Assembly: GCA_014381825.1 (NCBI GenBank) | Contig: JACNKX010000092.1 | Coordinates: forward strand, 62,001-126,000 | Direction: 5' to 3' | DNA: 64,000 nucleotides | Source of the DNA: Planctomycetota bacterium | GTDB taxonomy: Bacteria > Planctomycetota > Planctomycetia > Pirellulales > Pirellulaceae | Shown here: positions 57,169 through 64,000 of the stretch, piece after piece | Layout of the letters: the number at the start of each line of letters is the position of its first letter | How positions within the stretch are numbered: the first letter of the stretch is position 1 | The notes under the pieces: model-generated | Database searches by the model: none | What the model saw: the letters and a program-made list of their open reading frames with translations, nothing else | What the model was told of the DNA's origin: nothing | Translations under genes and position numbers: made by a program

Positions 57169-57481
57169 TTTTTAAACTCATTGATAGCGTTATGTTGAAC
57201 CGATGTGCTGCACGCGAACTCGCTGCTACCCAAATTGAACAGACAGCTTGCCCCCGAAATCGCCGCATTCGGTTCGATCAGAATTCAAAATCTCTCGCAT
57301 AAGGTCGTATCGGGAGTATCTACGGATCTCATGAAGCAATTCAGCGGGATGCGGGTCGCCACGATCCGCCGTAACGATGGCGCAAACTTTAACGGCAGCA
57401 TTTACTCCGCTAAGGATGCTTACTGTGCAGAAGTGGGACGCCAACTTGCGGTAGCCCACTAGTACTGGGCTACCGCAAATC
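57169..57481. other. Intergenic region with one hairpin
   Basis: No gene is seen in these 313 bp. The main feature is the inverted repeat at 57446-57478. The remaining sequence should carry the promoter of the minus-strand TonB receptor gene, but I could not define one. Confidence 0.5.
57446..57478. repeat. Perfect 13-bp inverted repeat
   Basis: TTGCGGTAGCCCA (57446-57458) and its exact complement (57466-57478) enclose a 7-nt loop. It lies just past the stop of the malectin/PA14 gene. No T-run follows on either strand, so it may be a hairpin stabilising the 3' end or a factor-dependent terminator. Confidence 0.6.
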
Positions 57482-59797
57482 TTACCGCACTTGCTTGATA
57501 CGGATGGCATTCAGGATCGTCGACGCGCCCTTGCTGGTCGCTTGGAACTGAAGGTCCAAGCGTCCGTCTTTAACCGCCACGCCTCGGATCGGATAAACCA
57601 TCGGCTTCGCAAAACCGCCAGAAACACGCAGTAGATCGAAGTTCGCAGCAACAACGCGCTGCTCGACAGCGATCGCAAACTGACGGCTAGTTGGCGTCGT
57701 GGACCAATACTCGCAGAAGTACAAAGTCACGTCATAAGTTCCATCCGGAACGACCGCTCGAAATGCTGTGACGCCTCGCAGCGCGGAGCCTTGAACTTTG
57801 TTGGCGATCAAGTCTTCCGTAACGCTTCGGCCCCCTTCATGCCCGAAAGTGTCGTTGTCGTAGAATTTTGAGGCCAGCCAACGTGTACCGTCCGGCGCTG
57901 TGAACTCGCCGCCACCGAGATTCACCGATAGTGAGTACAGCGATTGTTCAATGCCCGCCAGTTCTTCGGAACGCGCGGCCAGACTTGGATCAGGAGCTGA
58001 CGTTGCGAGTACGCGAAATCGCCCCAAGCCTTCTCTTTGATTCAACTCGAGGTGAACGGTCGCGCCGCTGTCTCGCGAGACCGGATCTTCAACAATCAGG
58101 ATTGCAGCAGATGCTTTGCCACGACCCGATACCCGCCACAACGTCTTCTCATCGCCATCGATAATGCGGCGAACGTCGTTTCCTTCGCCATCCGCCGCCG
58201 AGGCGAATTTCACGGGCTCAACAACTTCCGGCGCGTCGCGGTTGGCCGTAAACGCAGTTATCTCGCCGAGAGTAAACCGTCCGCCGACGCCGCGCCCCGG
58301 TCCTGACGCGGGGAAACTCTCGTTCGGAATCGCCTCGACTTGAAGCGCGGTGATGGTCTCGATCTCAGTCTCGAACGTTAACCGATAGGTGTCGTCGCTG
58401 CGCGGAGAACCCGATGCCACGATTTGCCCACCTTCGACCAACGCTAACTTCGTTCCCGATGAAGCCTTCGCGGACATCGGAGTTAGCACGACAAACTCAG
58501 ATTCGTGCCGCGGTGCAATACGATGCTGCACGGAGCAGCAAGCACCTGGAATCGGCTTCTCTTCCGTGCCGTCCGGCAACTTCCAACCGATGCTGAGATA
58601 ATCCCGCCCCGTGCTTTCTTTGTGAAACGCTTCGAAGTAGTAAGCCTGATCTGCCAGCAGCTCGATCGCCGTCTTCGGTTCCACGCGGCGCTTATTCTCA
58701 GGTGTCGCGTCGGTGCTGACGTAAAGCCATCCTTCTGCATTCGCACGAATCGAGAATTCGTAACTGCCGGACGTCGGCGGATGCAGATAACCGCGAAGCC
58801 GTTGCCCGTACTGATCGCCGAAGTCCTCAGAAGTCTCAAACCGATCGATCGTTTCTGTCTGATCCGGCTCTGGATGCTCCGCCACGTACAGGATAAACTC
58901 CTCGACTTTGTTGCCGACTACTTCATTCCATACCTCTCGCAGCAGCCCGCCGCGACCAACCGCTTGAACCTCCTCGCGAGTCGCCGACAACTCGCCCCTG
59001 GACTTCAGGACTTTCGGCTCTTCTCCAGACTCTGGCGTTCCAACGGGAATAGGCTCGTCGCTAAGTTCTAGAATAGGTTCTTTCGCGCTTGGTTCCACGG
59101 CGCGCCCTGCCTTGACGCTTGATTGATCTGAGTCCGACTCTTTATCTTCGAATTCCGGCAGCAATGGCTCTGGCTCAGCCGGTTTTGGGATGATTGTTTC
59201 AACGTCGGACGAGCGTGTATCGGGACTGAAGGCTTCGTCCTCTGTTGTACTTTGGGTGACTTCGATCGGTCTCCGCACTTCCGAAGTATTTGCGACGCGC
59301 TTCTCGCTGTCGGAATCGCCACGAAACATCAAAACGCCAAGACCGCCTGCCGCGATCAGTACGATCGCTAGTCCAGCGGCCATTAACGGTAAAGGCAGAC
59401 GAGAAGGCTTGAGTCGGCGACGCACTTCCGTTCGATTCGTTGCCACAACGGGCGCTGCCTTTACCGCCGTCAGTGGCTTGGTCGTCTGTGCAGGAGTTTT
59501 GTTGGGAGTCCCCGTCCCGCCAGCGCGAAGCCCAGCATCATACGCCTGTTTGTGCGCGGCAATCAGCAAACATCGTTTGGCGGCCGATAACTCGTCGACG
59601 ACGCGCCGAGCGTGTCTTCGCTGTTCGACGGTCGCGACATCACGAACGTACTTCAGCAAGCGATCCGCGGCACCTTCGATCGCATCGAGGTCGTCTTCAA
59701 ACGGCTCAAGGCCAAGCAAGCGATAATAGTTGGCCGGCTGTTCGCGCGACGGTATGCCCAGCCACTTGTGATAAGGATCAAACCCATCCGACATCAC
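57482..59797 (-). CDS. J-like / TM / PA14 / malectin surface protein
   Basis: A 771-aa protein. Residues 3-95 resemble a J-like region (YHKWLGIPSREQPANYYRLL), seen in planctomycete proteins. One membrane helix lies at about 133-156. The external part has a PA14 domain (about 290-425; SGSYEFSIRANAEGWLYVS), a beta domain (about 430-590), and a malectin-like domain at the C-terminus (about 620-770). PA14 and malectin bind carbohydrates, so a glycan-binding role is likely. ATG 59797 or the adjacent ATG 59794 may start it. It is followed by the PVC heme-protein gene on the same strand. Confidence 0.7.
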   Translation of the reverse strand: MMSDGFDPYHKWLGIPSREQPANYYRLLGLEPFEDDLDAIEGAADRLLKYVRDVATVEQRRHARRVVDELSAAKRCLLIAAHKQAYDAGLRAGGTGTPNKTPAQTTKPLTAVKAAPVVATNRTEVRRRLKPSRLPLPLMAAGLAIVLIAAGGLGVLMFRGDSDSEKRVANTSEVRRPIEVTQSTTEDEAFSPDTRSSDVETIIPKPAEPEPLLPEFEDKESDSDQSSVKAGRAVEPSAKEPILELSDEPIPVGTPESGEEPKVLKSRGELSATREEVQAVGRGGLLREVWNEVVGNKVEEFILYVAEHPEPDQTETIDRFETSEDFGDQYGQRLRGYLHPPTSGSYEFSIRANAEGWLYVSTDATPENKRRVEPKTAIELLADQAYYFEAFHKESTGRDYLSIGWKLPDGTEEKPIPGACCSVQHRIAPRHESEFVVLTPMSAKASSGTKLALVEGGQIVASGSPRSDDTYRLTFETEIETITALQVEAIPNESFPASGPGRGVGGRFTLGEITAFTANRDAPEVVEPVKFASAADGEGNDVRRIIDGDEKTLWRVSGRGKASAAILIVEDPVSRDSGATVHLELNQREGLGRFRVLATSAPDPSLAARSEELAGIEQSLYSLSVNLGGGEFTAPDGTRWLASKFYDNDTFGHEGGRSVTEDLIANKVQGSALRGVTAFRAVVPDGTYDVTLYFCEYWSTTPTSRQFAIAVEQRVVAANFDLLRVSGGFAKPMVYPIRGVAVKDGRLDLQFQATSKGASTILNAIRIKQVR

Positions 59798-59914
59798 TAC
59801 CCCCTTTTCTAAGCGAAGCGGTAGTGATTGTTTTAGCAGAGGGATTCCGCGGAATCCAACAAAATTTCGAGAGGTTATTTCACCGCTTACGATTTCGCAT
59901 GGGGCACACCAGGA

Positions 59915-62900
59915 CTACTTGCCGGCGACAAGTTGCGCTTGAGCTTTGGAGCCAGGAGCAGGAATCAGCTCCACGCGAAGCGGCGTTTTGCGCGATTCAC
60001 GATCAACCGAGAGCGTCAGTCGATGGCGGCCTCGATTCAACTCCAACGTCACATCGCCGGTAAGCGGTGTCGGTTTTGAATCGACCCAGAGCGAGAGTGC
60101 GTCGATCGAATTGAAACGAAAACCGATCGCTCCACTCGTCGAGACTTCTAGATCGAAATCGACAAAAGTCGTTTGCGGCGTCTCGCGATGTGGCTTCAGC
60201 TGGGGTAGACCGTCAAGTGGAAGGTCACCGCCGACCCGACTATACGCCGACTCCCAGGTCAACGCAGGGTCCTCCGTCGCAGCAATGTCATAGCTCGTTC
60301 GATTCAATCGGTGATGTCCTTCTTGCGTCCATGTTAGCGCCCGCCAGCGCCGCACGACCTGGGCGCTTCCAACGGCAAAATCACCGACCTTGCCGACCTC
60401 GGAGAGGAATCGCACGAGATCAACCAACTCGTCGCGCGTCAGCTGGTCGACGGAACCATCGGGCATCAGCGAACGACCGTCTTTCTTCTCTTCGATCGAG
60501 CTGGTTGGGATCGTTAGCTCACGATCTTCCGCGTCGCGAAGCACCACCTCGGTATCATTCTGACGAATCGGAATCCCCGAAACGACTCGCCCATCGTCCG
60601 TCGCAATCACGAGCGAATGGAAGTTCTCTTTTAACTTACTGTTGGGCGTGATTAGCGATTGGACGAGGTAGTCGACTTGAGCGCTCGCGCCAACACTGAT
60701 CAAATCCGGTCCAACGCGGCCACCTGCACCGGCGATCGCGTGACACTTGGCGCACTGAAGTTCTTTGCGGCGATAAATGGCTTCGCCGCGATGCGCGTTG
60801 CCGTTCGAGGCGACTTCCGCGACTAGCTCCTCCAACAGCTTGGGCGTCAACTTCCAGCCAGCCTCGGATAATCCGCCCGCCTTCTGAATTGCGGCGATCA
60901 GTTCAGGTGACTGTTGGCTGCCGGATCGAACAGCACGCAACGTTCGCTTTGCAGCATCGACACTGAGTTTGCCGTCCGCCAAAGCGGTCGTTAGCTCCGC
61001 AGGGCCATTCTTGCGTCCGAGGAGTACTGTCAGCACCAGCGAAGGATCAATTCCTTCAGGGAGTCTACCGAGTAATTCGACAGCGCGCTTTGCGGCGTTT
61101 CTGGGAGCAATCACGGACAGACTTCGTACTGCACGAAGTTGGTCGTCGAAGTTGTCGAGCATCGCGAGTTGGTTCAAGGTCTTAACGCCTTCTGATCCAC
61201 CAAGCGAGGTGACAGCATCAATCGCCGCATCACGTTCGTTTCGATTTGCAGTCGTGTCTAGCGCCAAGTTCGAGACAGCATCACGAAGTGACTCCTGTTT
61301 CCACACGCCCGCTGCCCGCAGACCTGCCGCCCGCAGTCGCAGATGCTGCGTTGCAATTAGCTCCTTCAATGCGCCAAGATTTCCCGCTGGAATGACTTTA
61401 CGCTGAATCGTTGTTGCAACAAGCGCTTCGAGCAATGTTGCTTTTGTCTCGGTCGAGAGCTTCGATTCAGCACTGCTGGCCATTGCGAAGACTTTTCCTA
61501 ACTCGTCCGCTCCTCCCAACGTCGCGATCAAAGTAAGAACATTCGTCGCGCGATCGTCAGCGACTTTGCCTTGTGCGACCAGTTGCAATAATGGAGCGAC
61601 AACGGTCGGCGAATCGACGGCCTTAAGCGCGAAGGTCAGTCGAGTGATGTCGCCGTCAAAAACGCGTTCGCCGTCCATTACGGCAGGTAACCAATGTGAT
61701 TCCAACTCGCGCATCGTTCGCCATAAGGCGAAGTCCAGAAATCGATCCATGGGGCGGTCGAGCGCTTGAATCGCGGCTTTGGCAGCTTCGCGGGAAGGAA
61801 TCTTCTCGAGCGCGCAGACACCTTCAAGTCGCACACGAGGATGTTCATCCCGCACGGCTCGCATGTAGTACTGTAGGGCTTCCCTACCAAGTTGCTCTTG
61901 CCAATCGGACGCAACTCGAACTGCGGCGGCCCGAACTCGATGATCGGTCGAACCAGCAAGTTCTTGTAACAACGATCGGTTGATTCCGCCAATCGTTTGA
62001 TATGACCACAACGCTTCGAGCCGATGGTGCTCGTACTGCGATTCGCTCTTGTCGAGCTTGGTCAGCCACTGGTCTAATGCTGCGACGACTTTGCCTTTGT
62101 CTCGAGTCTTCAGAATCAGCTTCGCGTGTTGCCGATTCCATTCTTCGGGTTGCTTCAACACATCAAGTAACTGCGCGATCGACGCATCCGTCAGCTTCGG
62201 TCGCTTCACAGCCGGTCGTCCTTTGGCGGAGACTCGCCAGATGCGACCGTGGACATGATCGCGTCGTGGATCACGGAAGTCGACTTCGCCATGTTGGATG
62301 ATCGGGTTGTACCAGTCGGCGATGTAGATCGCGCCGTCGGGTCCCATCTTCACGTCGATCGGGCGAAAGGCGACGTGCGTCGATTTGATGACTTCAACTT
62401 CTTGCCGCGACGCGTAGCCTGCACCGTCTTCGGACAGTACGAATCGGCAAACACGATGGGCTCGAAAGTCATTCGCTACTAAGCTGCCTTGCCAATCGTC
62501 CGGCAAGTGGCGACCACTGACTACCTCCAAGCCACAATGTTTCGGGCTACCCGGATTCAATCCGCTCACGAATCGCTTCGCTCCGGGCGACGTCACGAAC
62601 ACCGACCCTGGGAAGACGTAGTTGATGCCTTCTCGACCAGCGCCATCCGTAGCAAATGACTGGCCCCAGGCATCGAAGTGGTGCCCCCAAGGATTGACCA
62701 ATCCGTACGAGAGAACATCGAGTTCGAGCGTCTCCGGCCGGAAGCGCCAGATGCCGCCGCCATTCAGCCGCTTCACACCGTACGGCGTTTCGACATGGCT
62801 GTGGATGTAGATTGACTGATTCATGTACAGACAACCATCGTGACCCCAGCGCAGCGTATGCAAGAGATGGTGCGTATCTTCGGTACCAAATCCGGACAGC

Positions 62901-63394
62901 ACGATTCGACGGCGATCGGCTTTACCATCATTGTCTGTGTCGCTCAAATGCAGCACTTCCGTGCTATTGACGACATAGGCACCGCCATCACCGGGAATCA
63001 CGCCTGTCGGAATGAGCAAGCCGCCAGCAAAGACCGACGTCGTGTCCGCCGTGCCATCTTGGTCTTTGTCTTCGATGATCAGCACTTTGTCGTCGGCCTT
63101 TTGGCCCGGCATGATATGCGGATAGACAGTGCTGCTTGCAACCCAAAGGCGACCATCCGCATCGAAGTTCATTTGAATCGGTTTCGCGATCAGCGGATCG
63201 GACGCGTAAAGATTCACCTCAAAGCCATCCGCGACGATGAAGGAGCTTCGCTCGATCTCTGGATCGGAATCGGGGATGTCTTTGAGGTCCCGTTGTGCGT
63301 GGACGCGCGCCGTCAATACGCACGTTAGAAGGCAAAAACACAGAGACACGGAGGTCACAGAGTTGGGAGAGGTATTTAAGTTGATAGTATTCAT
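59915..63394 (-). CDS. PVC-type heme-binding protein with propeller, HEAT and cytochrome domains
   Basis: A 1159-aa exported protein of a family typical of the PVC group. Signal peptide SVSLCFCLLTCVLTARVHAQ. A beta-propeller-like dehydrogenase domain (about 40-400) opens with GFEVNLYASDPLIAKPIQMN and has GWGHDGCLYM-like repeats. HEAT-type helical repeats follow (about 420-850), then a c-type heme domain with C-x2-C-H (CAKCH, about 883) and a distal Met likely in RSLMPDGSVD. A C-terminal carbohydrate-binding-like domain ends the protein. Likely oxidises a sugar or polyol outside the inner membrane. It lies upstream of the J-like/PA14 gene on the same strand. Confidence 0.88.
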   Translation of the reverse strand: MNTINLNTSPNSVTSVSLCFCLLTCVLTARVHAQRDLKDIPDSDPEIERSSFIVADGFEVNLYASDPLIAKPIQMNFDADGRLWVASSTVYPHIMPGQKADDKVLIIEDKDQDGTADTTSVFAGGLLIPTGVIPGDGGAYVVNSTEVLHLSDTDNDGKADRRRIVLSGFGTEDTHHLLHTLRWGHDGCLYMNQSIYIHSHVETPYGVKRLNGGGIWRFRPETLELDVLSYGLVNPWGHHFDAWGQSFATDGAGREGINYVFPGSVFVTSPGAKRFVSGLNPGSPKHCGLEVVSGRHLPDDWQGSLVANDFRAHRVCRFVLSEDGAGYASRQEVEVIKSTHVAFRPIDVKMGPDGAIYIADWYNPIIQHGEVDFRDPRRDHVHGRIWRVSAKGRPAVKRPKLTDASIAQLLDVLKQPEEWNRQHAKLILKTRDKGKVVAALDQWLTKLDKSESQYEHHRLEALWSYQTIGGINRSLLQELAGSTDHRVRAAAVRVASDWQEQLGREALQYYMRAVRDEHPRVRLEGVCALEKIPSREAAKAAIQALDRPMDRFLDFALWRTMRELESHWLPAVMDGERVFDGDITRLTFALKAVDSPTVVAPLLQLVAQGKVADDRATNVLTLIATLGGADELGKVFAMASSAESKLSTETKATLLEALVATTIQRKVIPAGNLGALKELIATQHLRLRAAGLRAAGVWKQESLRDAVSNLALDTTANRNERDAAIDAVTSLGGSEGVKTLNQLAMLDNFDDQLRAVRSLSVIAPRNAAKRAVELLGRLPEGIDPSLVLTVLLGRKNGPAELTTALADGKLSVDAAKRTLRAVRSGSQQSPELIAAIQKAGGLSEAGWKLTPKLLEELVAEVASNGNAHRGEAIYRRKELQCAKCHAIAGAGGRVGPDLISVGASAQVDYLVQSLITPNSKLKENFHSLVIATDDGRVVSGIPIRQNDTEVVLRDAEDRELTIPTSSIEEKKDGRSLMPDGSVDQLTRDELVDLVRFLSEVGKVGDFAVGSAQVVRRWRALTWTQEGHHRLNRTSYDIAATEDPALTWESAYSRVGGDLPLDGLPQLKPHRETPQTTFVDFDLEVSTSGAIGFRFNSIDALSLWVDSKPTPLTGDVTLELNRGRHRLTLSVDRESRKTPLRVELIPAPGSKAQAQLVAGK

Positions 63395-63476
63395 AAGGTC
63401 CAGTTAACGTTGGTAATGATCGGAAATAACGACGGCGGTATTGGGCGTCGCTCTTCCCTCCGGGTGGATTTCTCAA

Positions 63477-64000
63477 CTATCGGCGTAACGTCTTCAGCTT
63501 CGCGATCACCTTCTCTTGCTCTTCGACCAGCGGATCGAACTGTGGTATCTCGACCGCGTTGTTTCCTTGCTCGTGCTTACGAAACAGGAACAAGTACGTT
63601 TCGTTTTGCGGCCGATAGCGGTAGAAGTACAGCTCGTTCTTCAAGTGGATCGCCGCACGTAGCTTAGTTAAGTGCTCATTGGCTTTGCCAAAGTCCAATT
63701 CTGGCACGTCGACTCCGAGACGCTTTGCAATTTCAAAAGCTGCCAACCGCTTTCCGGATTGCGTGAAGTGAATTCCGTTCTCAGTCACAGGCCGTTCATT
63801 TCGCCTTACATTCTCTTCGACGACGATAAGCAAGTCGAACAGCGAGACGTATTGAGCGTTTCTTTTTACGGCAACTTTGGAGATGGCGTCGCAATACGAT
63901 TTCAGAACTGAGTTGTAGGCTTCCGGCGAAGGAGCGCCGGGCGGTCCAGGTCGATATGCGTAAGGTGATAATAGAACCACGCGTGCCTTCGTATCCGCTA
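63477..64000 (-). CDS. SGNH/GDSL hydrolase, 5' end outside window
   Basis: Partial gene, open to the right edge. The part seen includes RVVLLSPYAYRPG and the catalytic block TENGIHFTQSGKRLAAFEIA, typical of SGNH esterases that sit beside PVC heme proteins. The nucleophile Ser region lies upstream of this window. The C-terminus (FRKHEQGNNAVEIPQFDPL) ends at 63477. Likely an esterase on an acetylated polysaccharide. Confidence 0.75.
   Translation of the reverse strand, partial: ADTKARVVLLSPYAYRPGPPGAPSPEAYNSVLKSYCDAISKVAVKRNAQYVSLFDLLIVVEENVRRNERPVTENGIHFTQSGKRLAAFEIAKRLGVDVPELDFGKANEHLTKLRAAIHLKNELYFYRYRPQNETYLFLFRKHEQGNNAVEIPQFDPLVEEQEKVIAKLKTLRR

Overview
This window looks like a chromosome segment from a member of the Planctomycetota, most like the Pirellulales. 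The lineage is inferred from gene families, since no rRNA gene is present. The markers are a PVC-type heme-binding CxxCH protein, a DUF1501 protein, a DUF1080 protein, MJ0042-like zinc-ribbon membrane proteins, a protease with a dockerin-like tail and an N-terminal LE-x-R sorting motif, and an ECF sigma factor beside a Ser/Thr kinase. I found no tRNA, rRNA, CRISPR array, IS element or prophage.

Layout. 1-2250: TonB-dependent receptor. 2310-9000 (minus): signalling/conflict-like module of ECF sigma factor, then a zinc-finger/Ser-Thr kinase/TIR/AAA protein, then an AAA/TM/coiled-coil/TPR protein joined to it by a TGATG overlap; REP-like palindromes lie between the sigma and kinase genes. 9289-14307: secreted double-trypsin protease and an anti-sigma-like membrane protein, both with dockerin-like motifs. 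14363-19352: Lnt, a coiled-coil membrane protein with a small partner, 2-Cys peroxiredoxin and a radical SAM protein. 19401-21967: ABC importer of the NMT1/THI5 class. 22060-29945: CBS-containing cation/proton antiporter, two RNA methyltransferases, acetate-type symporter with its DUF485 partner, amidohydrolase, small protein.

30005-33240 is the most distinctive stretch. Two 98-nt elements, 91/98 identical, match the c-di-GMP-I (GEMM) riboswitch and point away from each other around a HAMP-like membrane protein gene. The right one leads into a secreted protein and a TadG-like pilus protein. The left one leads into a very short transcription unit with a possible 36-42 aa protein and an intrinsic terminator.

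33288-36540 is a nucleotide-sugar operon (gmd, GDP-sugar reductase, ugd) with 4-bp overlaps. 36598-44078 holds gyrA, a zinc-ribbon membrane protein, a sialidase-like protein, a response regulator and glyA. 44163-52317 holds a metallopeptidase-like lipoprotein, an iron-type binding protein, DUF1501, SDR, HD hydrolase, zinc-ribbon and DUF1080 genes. 52361-57168 is a TonB receptor / YfiR / PAS histidine kinase operon. 57482-64000 holds a J-like/PA14/malectin protein, the PVC heme protein and a truncated SGNH hydrolase.

Together the genes suggest a surface-attached, polysaccharide-using heterotroph with c-di-GMP-linked control of surface structures. Start codons were moved from the longest possible reading frame wherever a Shine-Dalgarno site, signal peptide or family N-terminus favoured a later start.
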